DNA of 6,241 nucleotides. Origin: Hyphomonadaceae bacterium UBA4763 (GTDB lineage: Bacteria > Pseudomonadota > Alphaproteobacteria > Caulobacterales > Aquidulcibacteraceae). The stretch spans positions 530-6,770 of the forward strand of contig DHHV01000083.1 of assembly GCA_002403455.1 (NCBI GenBank), given 5' to 3'. How positions within the stretch are numbered: the first letter of the stretch is position 1; each line of letters opens with the position of its first letter. Positions 1 to 5,852 of this stretch are shown in pieces. A program made the translations under genes and the position numbers. A model generated the notes under the pieces. That model had not been told where the DNA came from and ran no database searches. It was given only the letters and a program-made list of their open reading frames with translations.

Positions 1-1032
1 GACATAATCATATTCGATCGCATAACCAAAGCGCAGGATCTTCGCTTTCTCCAGACCGCGAATGGAGACGATCAGCGCGCTTTGCACGTCTTCCGACAGC
101 GAGGTTGAAATGCCGTTCGGATACACGTGATCGTCGTCATAGCCTTCCGGCTCCAAAAACACCTGGTGCGCGTCGCGATCGCCAAATCGGCAAACTTTGT
201 CCTCGATCGAGGGACAATAACGCGGGCCGCGCCCGGCAATGGCGCCGCTATAGACCGCCGATTGATCCAAATTCGCCGCGATTATCGCGTGGGTTTTGAC
301 ATTGGTATGGGTGATCGCACAGGCCAATTGCGTCCGGTCGATTGACTGCGTCAAAAACGAAAAAGGCGGCGCGGGCTCGTCGCCATATTGCGGCTCAAGG
401 CCGTCCCAATCGATTGTATGGCGATCCAGGCGCGCCGGCGTGCCGGTTTTCAGCCGTCCCAGCGGCAGATTCAGCGCCTGCAATTGTTCGGCGAGCCCCA
501 CCACGGCCGCGTCGCCGTGCCGGCCAGCCGGAATGCGCTTCGCCCCTAAATGGATAACGCCACGCAAGAACGTGCCGGTCGTCAAAACGACTTGTCGTGC
601 GCGCAATTCTTCGCCCGCATGCGTGGTAATTCCCCGGCAAGCCTTCCCCTCGATGATCAAGGCGGCGGCTTCCGCTTCGACCAGGTCAAGTCCGTCGACA
701 GCGTCTAAGGCCGCGCGCATGGCGCTTCGGTACAAAGCGCGGTCGGCCTGCGCGCGCGGGCCCTGCACGGCGGGGCCTTTGGAACGGTTGAGCGTGCGAA
801 ATTGCAATCCCGCGGCGTCAATGACTCGACCCATAAGGCCATCAAGCGCGTCAATCTCGCGCACCAAATGCCCCTTACCAAGGCCGCCAATTGCCGGATT
901 GCAGGACATTTCGCCGATACGATCGAGCCGCTGCGTCACCAAGGCGGTTCTGGCGCCGAGGCGCGCCGCCGCTGCTGCGGCCTCACAGCCGGCATGACCG
1001 CCGCCGATGACGATGACGTCGAAAACGCGCAC
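1..1032 (-). CDS. mnmG: tRNA uridine-5-carboxymethylaminomethyl modification enzyme MnmG (GidA), 3' part outside the window
   Basis: FAD-dependent partner of MnmE. The cytosolic MnmE-MnmG complex adds an aminomethyl or carboxymethylaminomethyl group to C5 of wobble uridine 34 in several tRNAs. The 344 codons present are clearly MnmG. The Rossmann FAD-binding motif GGGHAGCEAA is at residues 10-19, followed by EMSCNPAIGGLGKGHLV (41-57), KGPAV (85-89), GRLKTGTPAR (192-201), THTNVKTH (241-248) and the family signature GPRYCPSIEDK (269-279), which contains the conserved Cys273. The family is about 620 residues long, so roughly the last 45% lies beyond the left edge. The start is GTG, chosen because GGAG lies 7 nt upstream and because the FDVIVIGGGHAG start follows at once, as in homologues. 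It lies downstream of mnmE in the same direction, 117 bp away, so the two may be co-transcribed. No frameshift is seen. Confidence 0.97.
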   Translation of the reverse strand, partial: MRVFDVIVIGGGHAGCEAAAAAARLGARTALVTQRLDRIGEMSCNPAIGGLGKGHLVREIDALDGLMGRVIDAAGLQFRTLNRSKGPAVQGPRAQADRALYRSAMRAALDAVDGLDLVEAEAAALIIEGKACRGITTHAGEELRARQVVLTTGTFLRGVIHLGAKRIPAGRHGDAAVVGLAEQLQALNLPLGRLKTGTPARLDRHTIDWDGLEPQYGDEPAPPFSFLTQSIDRTQLACAITHTNVKTHAIIAANLDQSAVYSGAIAGRGPRYCPSIEDKVCRFGDRDAHQVFLEPEGYDDDHVYPNGISTSLSEDVQSALIVSIRGLEKAKILRFGYAIEYDYV

Positions 1033-1039
1033 ACTTTCA

Positions 1040-1043
1040 CTCC
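1040..1043 (-). promoter_or_regulatory. Shine-Dalgarno GGAG that fixes the GTG start of mnmG
   Basis: On the minus strand GGAG is followed by 7 nt and then GTG at 1032-1030. The only nearby in-frame alternative is a TTG at 1050-1048, which would add six residues not expected in MnmG. This spacing therefore supports the GTG start. Confidence 0.65.
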
Positions 1044-1098
1044 AGAACAAGGGCGATATACTCAATCTTTAGCGCCGCGTCGACTGCCGCCCCGACCG

Positions 1099-1124
1099 TA
1101 AAATGTTTCACGTGAAACATTTTA
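1099..1124. promoter_or_regulatory. parS: parS centromere site (ParB-binding palindrome)
   Basis: The 16-bp core TGTTTCACGTGAAACA at 1104-1119 is the canonical chromosomal parS sequence, as bound by ParB/Spo0J in Caulobacter and, with one base changed, Bacillus. Flanking A and T runs extend it into a perfect 26-bp palindrome centred between 1111 and 1112. ParB binds parS, spreads along neighbouring DNA using CTP, and with ParA moves the origin region to the cell pole; this is established knowledge. The site is intergenic, 67 bp upstream of the mnmG start and 30 bp past the mnmE stop. That placement fits the parAB genes usually found a few kilobases away in this cluster, probably beyond the left edge. 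I see no second copy in the window. Confidence 0.93.
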
Positions 1125-1149
1125 AAGCGCTTCGCCTTTTTGCGCCGTG

Positions 1150-2514
1150 TCATTTCCCGATACAAAATTGCGAAAAAATCGCCCCGAGCACATCCTCGAC
1201 ACGTACCGCCCCAACCAATTCGCCCAACGCCATATTGGCCGCCCGCAAATGTTCGGCGAGCACTTCTGGCCCGCGGATCGCCGCCTCCCCAGCGCCGGTT
1301 AGCGCTTCCAGCGCCCGTTGCACGCATTGACGATGCCGTTCGCGCGTCAGCGCCGGCGCGCCCGACAGGCCTGCATCTTCCGCCGCCGCTTCCGCGATTT
1401 CATTTAACAGCCGCTCGAGCCCGACGCCGTCTCGCGCCGACAGGGCGAATATCGAAACGCCAGCGGCGCTGTGCCGATAGATCTCCGTCAAGGCGTCCGC
1501 TTCATCACCGATCAGGCGGTCGGCTTGGGACAAACATACCAGATCTCCCTCGACCATTAACGGTCGGAAGTCGGAAATCGCCTCGATCTGCTCCGGCGCC
1601 GCCAAAAATACGCGCAAATCGGCGCGCGCCGCCAAATCCTTCGCGCGGCGCACGCCCTCTTCCTCGATCTCATCCGTTGTCTCGCGCAACCCGGCGCTAT
1701 CGGCCAGGCGAACGAAATACCCGCACAGCGACAATCCGACCTCGACGATATCACGCGTCGTGCCGGGCCGCGCCGAGACGATGGCGCGATCGGCCCCCAC
1801 CAATCGGTTTAGAAGGCTGGACTTGCCGGCATTGGGCGGACCCAAAATTGCGACCAAAAAGCCATCGCGCACCCGGATACCGCGCGCCGCGATCGCCAAT
1901 TCGGCATTGAGCAGCGCAGCGAGGGCCTGAGCTTCGCCCAAAGCGCGCGCGGCAAGGCCGTCTTCCAATCCCTCATCCGGAAAATCGATCGCCGCCTCGA
2001 CCAGCGCGAGCGCGCCCTGAAGCGACGCCCGCCAGGCTGCATATTTCGCGCCAAGCTCGCCGCGCGCTTGACGCAAAGCCTGGCGCAATTGGGCGCCCGT
2101 TTCGGCCTCCACCAGATCGGCAATGCCCTCGGCTTGCGTCAAATCAAGTCGCCCATGGCGAAAAGCGCGCTCGGTGAACTCGCCCGGACGCGCCAGACGG
2201 CACTGGAGCGGCCCGCCGAGCGCCGCGGTCAACGCCGCAATGATCGCCGAACCGCCATGCAGATGAAACTCGACACAATCCTCGCCCGTAAAACTTGCTG
2301 GGCCAGGCATCCACAAGACCAGGGCGTCATCGATCGGATCGCCGGAAATGGGGTCGCGCAAAGATCGCAAAGCCGCGCGACGGGCCGGCGGCGCCCGGCC
2401 GGCCAAAGCGATCAATGCGGCCAAAGCGCGACGCCCAGACACCCGCATCACCGCGACGGCGCCGCGCCCGGGGGCGGTCGCCAGCGCAAAAATCGTCTCG
2501 TCCTCCGCCCTCAT
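1150..2514 (-). CDS. mnmE: tRNA modification GTPase MnmE (TrmE), complete
   Basis: Potassium-dependent GTPase that works with MnmG on wobble uridine 34 of tRNA, using a methylene-tetrahydrofolate-derived carbon. It has 454 residues, the same length as the E. coli protein. The N-terminal folate-binding domain starts with ETIFALATAPGRGAVAVMRVSG and covers about residues 1-118. A helical domain follows, and the Ras-like G domain is inserted at about 217-375. G1 is GPPNAGKS (225-232), with Asn228 at the potassium-binding position. G2 is TTRD (252-255), G3 is DSAG (272-275) and G5 is SAR (359-361). The C-terminal FCIGK (450-454) carries the catalytic Cys451. One oddity is that the G4 position, normally NKxD, reads SQAD (329-332). 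The ATG start has AAGG 8 nt upstream (2523-2526). Weak -10-like hexamers on this strand lie at 2536-2541 and 2544-2549. The gene is divergent from the hydrolase gene at 2633. Confidence 0.98.
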   Translation of the reverse strand: MRAEDETIFALATAPGRGAVAVMRVSGRRALAALIALAGRAPPARRAALRSLRDPISGDPIDDALVLWMPGPASFTGEDCVEFHLHGGSAIIAALTAALGGPLQCRLARPGEFTERAFRHGRLDLTQAEGIADLVEAETGAQLRQALRQARGELGAKYAAWRASLQGALALVEAAIDFPDEGLEDGLAARALGEAQALAALLNAELAIAARGIRVRDGFLVAILGPPNAGKSSLLNRLVGADRAIVSARPGTTRDIVEVGLSLCGYFVRLADSAGLRETTDEIEEEGVRRAKDLAARADLRVFLAAPEQIEAISDFRPLMVEGDLVCLSQADRLIGDEADALTEIYRHSAAGVSIFALSARDGVGLERLLNEIAEAAAEDAGLSGAPALTRERHRQCVQRALEALTGAGEAAIRGPEVLAEHLRAANMALGELVGAVRVEDVLGAIFSQFCIGK

Positions 2515-2632
2515 GCAGCCAACCTTGTCCTAAGCACTATAACATTATCCCGTTGAGATTTCGGTTTGCTTTCTGGCTCCGATCCCTCATGAAGGTAAAG
2601 ACTTCCGCAAGCTTCTGCAGAGGTAGAAGACC
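2515..2632. promoter_or_regulatory. divergent intergenic region between mnmE and the hydrolase gene
   Basis: These 118 bp separate two divergent genes, so promoters for both are expected here (inference). For mnmE on the minus strand I see AAGG at 2523-2526 and two -10-like hexamers, TATAGT (2541-2536) and GATAAT (2549-2544). Neither has a convincing -35 partner at 17 bp. For the plus-strand gene I see CAGAGG at 2618-2623, nine bases before its ATG, and an isolated TTGAGA at 2553-2558 without a matching -10. No operator or riboswitch is recognised. Confidence 0.35.
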
Positions 2633-3322
2633 ATGAACGCCGCCTTTATCGAGATTGCCCCGGGATTTGCCGGTTATGCGACCGGGTTTGACGCCGGCCC
2701 ACGCCCCGGCTTGATCCTTATCCAAGAAATTTTTGGCGTGAACGCCAATATGCGCAGTCTCGCCGATCGATTTGCGGCGGAAGGCTATGCGGTGTTGGCG
2801 CCGGACCTGTTCTGGCGGCTTGAGCCGCGCGTCGACCTGACCGATCAAAGCGATGCCGACTGGCAAAAGGCCTATTCGCTGTATCAGCGCTTTGACGTCG
2901 CCCAAGGCGTTAAAGACATCGCCATCGCGATCCGGTTTGCGCGCGCAAGAATTGGCGAGGGCGCCAAGATTGGCGCGGTCGGTTATTGCCTCGGCGGGCT
3001 GATGGCGCTGCTTACGGCGACGCGAACCGATATTGATGCGGTGGCCAGCTATTACGGCGTCGGCATGGACCAATTCGACAGCGAATTCGCCGCCATCACG
3101 GCGCCGACCTTGCTGCATATCGCCGAGCGCGACCAATATGTCCCCGCTAAAGCGCGCGAGGCAATTTTGGCGGCGGCGGCAGCCAATCCACGCGTTTCAG
3201 CCTTTGTCTATGCGGACCGCGACCACGCCTTTGCCCGCGAAGGCGGCGCCCATTGGCACGCGGAAGATGCGCAAGTCGCCAATCAGCGCACCGCAGCGCA
3301 TTTTGCAGGCGCCTTAAAATGA
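2633..3322 (+). CDS. dienelactone hydrolase family protein (alpha/beta hydrolase)
   Basis: Cytosolic alpha/beta hydrolase of the dienelactone hydrolase (carboxymethylenebutenolidase) family, 229 residues against about 230-240 for the family. The early EIFGVN motif (32-37) carries the Glu that interacts with the nucleophile. The nucleophile elbow is GYCLGG (117-122) with Cys119, and the rest of the triad is Asp167 (in ERDQYVP) and His198 (in RDHAF). Glu32, Cys119, Asp167, His198 and Arg202 sit at a constant offset of 4 from residues 36, 123, 171, 202 and 206 that I recall for the Pseudomonas B13 enzyme. The position matching its Arg81, which helps bind the substrate carboxylate, is Trp77 here, so the true substrate may not be a dienelactone. 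There is no signal peptide. CAGAGG lies 9 nt upstream of the ATG. No aromatic-degradation genes are nearby, so a catabolic role is not supported by context. The family is certain; the substrate is unknown. Confidence 0.93.
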   Translation: MNAAFIEIAPGFAGYATGFDAGPRPGLILIQEIFGVNANMRSLADRFAAEGYAVLAPDLFWRLEPRVDLTDQSDADWQKAYSLYQRFDVAQGVKDIAIAIRFARARIGEGAKIGAVGYCLGGLMALLTATRTDIDAVASYYGVGMDQFDSEFAAITAPTLLHIAERDQYVPAKAREAILAAAAANPRVSAFVYADRDHAFAREGGAHWHAEDAQVANQRTAAHFAGALK

Positions 3323-3392
3323 CGGGGCGCCGATCGGGTTCGTCGCTCTTTTAACTCAACGGTTGTCCACCAGCACGAAATGTTCAGCGGAC

Positions 3393-3409
3393 TTGCGCCA
3401 GGGGCGCAA
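3393..3409. repeat. short inverted repeat TTGCGCC-AGG-GGCGCAA in the purA leader
   Basis: Perfect 7-bp arms separated by 3 nt. As RNA it could form a tight hairpin, but no T-tract follows on either strand, so it is not a good intrinsic terminator. As DNA it could be an operator. It shares the hexamer TGCGCC with the larger inverted repeat 36 bp downstream. Confidence 0.5.
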
Positions 3410-3444
3410 ATAATCCTACACACACCGCGACCGCTCTGGAGCAA

Positions 3445-3484
3445 TTGGCGCATTCCCGCAACAGCTGCGCGCGATATGCGCCAA
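3445..3484. repeat. 9-bp inverted repeat with 22-nt loop upstream of purA
   Basis: TTGGCGCAT (3445-3453) and its exact reverse complement ATGCGCCAA (3476-3484) flank 22 nt. Inside the loop CGCA and TGCG can pair as a further 4-bp stem. The right arm ends 58 bp before the GTG of purA. It could be a leader-RNA stem or a pair of protein-binding half sites. No T-tract follows, so a terminator is unlikely. Confidence 0.5.
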
Positions 3485-3542
3485 ATGCTCACCCCTTCGT
3501 CGTTTTCCGCTTCTGGAACCTCAACTCTTAGAAAGACATGGC

Positions 3543-4832
3543 GTGACAGGTGTCGTCGTTGTAGGCGCCCAATGGGGCGACGAAGGTAAGGGCAAGGTCG
3601 TCGATTGGCTTTCACACCGCGCCGACGTGATTGTGCGATTTCAGGGTGGTCATAATGCCGGCCATACGTTGGTTGTCGGCGATCATGTCTATAAACTGTC
3701 TTTGCTTCCCTCTGGCGTCGTCCGCGGCAAGCCATCGATTATTGGGTCTGGGGTGGTTATTGACCCTTGGGCGCTGATTGAGGAAATCGCCCGACTGCAT
3801 GGACAGGGGATTGTTGTCACCAGCGACACGCTGAAAATCGCCGACAATGCTTGTCTGATCTTGCCGCTGCATCGCGATCTCGACGCGGGGCGTGAATTGC
3901 AAGCCGGGGCGGGCCGGATCGGCACCACAAGGCGGGGGATTGGTCCGGCCTATGAAGACCGGGTTGGGCGCCGCGCCATTCGCATCGCCGATTTGGCCGA
4001 TCCGGACGCGCTCGACATCAAGATCGAGCGCCTGTTGTCGCATCATAACGCTTTGCGCCGCGGGCTCGATTTGCCCGAAGTCAACGCCAGGGATTTGCGC
4101 GCCAATCTCTTGGCGATAGCGCCGCGCATTCTTCCATTTGCAACGCCGGTTTGGGCCGCCTTAGCCGATTACCGCAAACAAAACGCCCATATTCTGTTCG
4201 AAGGCGCGCAAGGCGCCTTGCTCGACATCGACCATGGCACCTATCCCTTTGTCACATCGTCCAACACCCATGCCGGGCAAGCGGCCACCGGGTCGGGCTG
4301 TGGGCCCGGCGCGATCGATTATGTGCTCGGCATCGCCAAGGCCTATACAACCCGGGTCGGCGAGGGTCCGTTCCCGACCGAATTGCATGATCAAACCGGC
4401 CGGCATTTGGGGGAAAAGGGCCGCGAATTTGGCACGGTCACCGGCCGGGCGCGGCGCTGCGGCTGGTTCGATGCGGTGGCGGTGCGGCAAACGGCGCTGA
4501 CCAATGGCATGAACGGCCTGGTGCTGACCAAACTCGACGTGCTGGACGGCCTGCAGCGCCTCGACATCTGCGTTGGTTATCGATTGGGCGATCGCGTGCT
4601 CGATCATTTTCCGGCGGGGTTGAACGACCAGGCCAATGTCGCGCCGATCTATGAGACCATTCCCGGCTGGACGGAATCCACCCAAGGCGCGCGCTCTTGG
4701 GCGCAATTGCCGGCGCAGGCGATCAAATATATCCGTCGGATCGAAGAATTGGTCGGTTGTCCGGCCGCCATGTTGTCGACCTCGCCGCAGCGCGAAGACG
4801 TCATCCTCGTGCAAAACCCGTTTGAGCGCTGA
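3543..4832 (+). CDS. purA: adenylosuccinate synthetase PurA
   Basis: Joins IMP and aspartate using GTP to give adenylosuccinate, the first committed step from IMP to AMP, in the cytosol. It has 429 residues, normal for the family. The GTP-binding loop GAQWGDEGKGK is at 8-18 with catalytic Asp13, and GGHNAGHT (35-42) carries catalytic His41. TTRRGIGPAYED (128-139) is the IMP-binding loop, with Arg143 following. FEGAQG (219-224) contains the conserved Gln223, and EFGTVTGRARRCGW is present further on. Residue 140, usually Lys in EDKV, is Arg here. The start is GTG, which puts VVVVG at the usual distance from the N-terminus; upstream in-frame codons offer no better start. The ribosome site is weak (AGAAAG at 3530-3535). 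An ATG five bases upstream is out of frame and stops after two codons. The neighbours are not purine genes. Confidence 0.98.
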   Translation: MTGVVVVGAQWGDEGKGKVVDWLSHRADVIVRFQGGHNAGHTLVVGDHVYKLSLLPSGVVRGKPSIIGSGVVIDPWALIEEIARLHGQGIVVTSDTLKIADNACLILPLHRDLDAGRELQAGAGRIGTTRRGIGPAYEDRVGRRAIRIADLADPDALDIKIERLLSHHNALRRGLDLPEVNARDLRANLLAIAPRILPFATPVWAALADYRKQNAHILFEGAQGALLDIDHGTYPFVTSSNTHAGQAATGSGCGPGAIDYVLGIAKAYTTRVGEGPFPTELHDQTGRHLGEKGREFGTVTGRARRCGWFDAVAVRQTALTNGMNGLVLTKLDVLDGLQRLDICVGYRLGDRVLDHFPAGLNDQANVAPIYETIPGWTESTQGARSWAQLPAQAIKYIRRIEELVGCPAAMLSTSPQREDVILVQNPFER

Positions 4833-4887
4833 TATCTCGCCCAATTTGACCATAATGACGATTTATGCATCTGCTTTGCGTTATTGT

Positions 4888-4893
4888 GGGAGG
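4888..4893 (+). promoter_or_regulatory. strong Shine-Dalgarno GGGAGG that decides the start of the DUF3298-type gene
   Basis: GGGAGG is followed by 8 nt and then ATG at 4902. This rules against the longer in-frame TTG start at 4884, which lies upstream of the site itself. Confidence 0.75.
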
Positions 4894-4901
4894 CGTTGGT
4901 C

Positions 4902-5738
4902 ATGGCGAAGAAAAAGACATCGACGCCCATTTTGGCGCTGATGGGCGTTGCATTGGCGGCGCTTGGCGGCGTTTTGGTCTGGCAATTCACGCGACCCGAT
5001 CGGAGAGCGCCATCGCCCAGCCCTGAGATCGCCGACACCCACGCTTCGTCTCCCGACGGGCCCAAGGTGGAAGAGGGCTCAACGCTCGGCTACCGGTACC
5101 GCGAGAGCACGCCGGCGGTTGAAATTACCGCAAAAATCGACCCCGCGGCGCATGCCGATCCGACCGTGTCGACCGTTTTGCGCGCGCGCGCCGATGAGGC
5201 GATCGACAATTTCAAAACCGCCATGGTCGAGCCCTTGAGCGTTGAAGGCGATGGCGCGACGCGGCCGATGACCTTGGAAGTCGACTGGGTGACGAAATTC
5301 GAAAGCCCCTATTTGCTGTCGGCCATGGCCAATATTTATGAAGACACGGGCGGCGCCCATCCGAACGCGGCTTATGACAGCGTGTTATTCGACCGCACCG
5401 CCACCCCCGCGCAAGTGATCAACCTGATAGATTTATTCGCCGATCCGCTGACGGTCGAAGATATTCGCGCCGACCTCTGCGCCCGCTTATTGGCGGCGAA
5501 AATCGCCCGGACCGGCGATGACTTGACGTTTGGGGAGCCGACCGAATGCCCGGCCCCGGAAGCTCATGCTTTTGTCTTGGTGGCCGGCGGGGCGGCCGGA
5601 AAAGCCGGCGCGCTGCAATTTCTGTTCTCGCCTTATGAATTTGGGGCGTGGGCGGAAGGGACCTATGAAATCACCGTGCCGGCCAGCGTCTTCGCCAAGG
5701 GTCTTGCGCCCCGGTTTCAAGAGGCGTTTGGGCTGTAG
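4902..5738 (+). CDS. membrane-anchored or exported DUF4163/DUF3298-type protein
   Basis: 278 residues. A lysine-rich N-terminus (MAKKK) precedes one hydrophobic segment at about 9-28, so the protein is probably tethered in the inner membrane or secreted, with its bulk in the periplasm. A Pro/Ser/Asp-rich linker (about 31-60) leads to a domain at about 65-278. That domain resembles DUF4163 followed by DUF3298: it has IYEDTGGAHPN (145-155), matching the TGGAH-type motif, then VINLIDLF (172-179) and SPYEFGAWAEG (243-253), the usual C-terminal signature. Related domains occur in the Bacillus anti-sigma factor RsiV and in the deacetylase PdaC, but no deacetylase or sigma-binding domain is present here. 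Two cysteines, 193 and 216, could form a disulfide outside the cytoplasm. It follows purA by 69 bp in the same direction and could be co-transcribed with it. The molecular function is unknown; the family call is from motif recall, not a search. Confidence 0.82.
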   Translation: MAKKKTSTPILALMGVALAALGGVLVWQFTRPDRRAPSPSPEIADTHASSPDGPKVEEGSTLGYRYRESTPAVEITAKIDPAAHADPTVSTVLRARADEAIDNFKTAMVEPLSVEGDGATRPMTLEVDWVTKFESPYLLSAMANIYEDTGGAHPNAAYDSVLFDRTATPAQVINLIDLFADPLTVEDIRADLCARLLAAKIARTGDDLTFGEPTECPAPEAHAFVLVAGGAAGKAGALQFLFSPYEFGAWAEGTYEITVPASVFAKGLAPRFQEAFGL

Positions 5739-5820
5739 CGCAGGGCTGTCACGGTCGACCTGACCGGCGTCAAACCTTTGTGAAGGCAAGGAAACCGCCA
5801 AGATTTTATCCGCGCGCTGT

Positions 5821-5829
5821 TGCTATAGG
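5821..5829 (+). promoter_or_regulatory. possible extended -10 promoter element before msrB
   Basis: TGCTATAGG matches the extended -10 pattern TGnTATAnn and lies 23 bp before the ATG of msrB. There is no good -35 box 17 bp upstream, which extended -10 promoters can tolerate. It sits in the 114-bp gap (5739-5852) after the DUF3298-type gene. That gap otherwise shows only small imperfect stems (CGGTC/GACCG and CCTT/AAGG) and no T-tract. Confidence 0.3.
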
Positions 5830-5852
5830 ATCGGCGCTCAAAGGGTAAATGA

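Larger units (their letters stand above)
3323..3542. other. intergenic region and leader between the hydrolase gene and purA
   Basis: These 220 bp contain no gene I can support. They hold the two inverted repeats listed separately and a run CTCTTTTAAC at 3346-3355 with no clear stem before it. I found no convincing sigma-70-type promoter: TTGTCC (3363-3368) and TTGGCG (3445-3450) lack -10 partners at normal spacing. I recognise no tRNA or known riboswitch. The length and the inverted repeats suggest purA has its own promoter or a regulated leader, which is inference. Confidence 0.45.

Noticed and set aside
296..997. Plus-strand open frame of 233 codons
   Set aside because: Antisense to mnmG, whose frame is open and matches the family throughout. 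The translated composition is rich in Arg, Ser, Pro and Ala with no domain, typical of a shadow frame in GC-rich DNA.
1103..1330. Plus-strand open frame beginning MFHVKHF
   Set aside because: It starts at the ATG created by the parS palindrome and runs into antisense mnmE. This is a well-known annotation artefact around parS sites.
1140..1910. Plus-strand open frame of 256 codons
   Set aside because: Antisense to the C-terminal part of mnmE; Arg/Pro-rich with no recognisable motif.
2601..2620. Tandem 10-bp near-repeats ACTTCCGCAA and GCTTCTGCAG before the hydrolase gene
   Set aside because: The two units match at only 7 of 10 positions, there are just two of them, and the spacing is trivial. 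This is not enough to call an operator.
2537..3136. Minus-strand open frame of 199 codons
   Set aside because: Antisense to the dienelactone hydrolase-family gene, which keeps its full catalytic triad. The minus frame shows no domain.
3323..3358. Possible terminator after the hydrolase gene (GGCGCC stretch followed by CTCTTTT)
   Set aside because: The GC-rich part does not fold into a clear stem next to the short T run.
4161..4853. Minus-strand open frame of 230 codons
   Set aside because: Antisense to purA, and its composition mirrors purA codons.
4846..4874. TTGACC at 4846-4851 as a -35 box for the DUF3298-type gene
   Set aside because: No acceptable -10 hexamer lies 16-18 bp downstream; the sequence there is ATCTGC.
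5748..5785. Possible terminator after the DUF3298-type gene (small stems CGGTC/GACCG and CCTT/AAGG)
   Set aside because: The stems are only 4-5 bp and no T-tract follows, so an intrinsic terminator is not supported.
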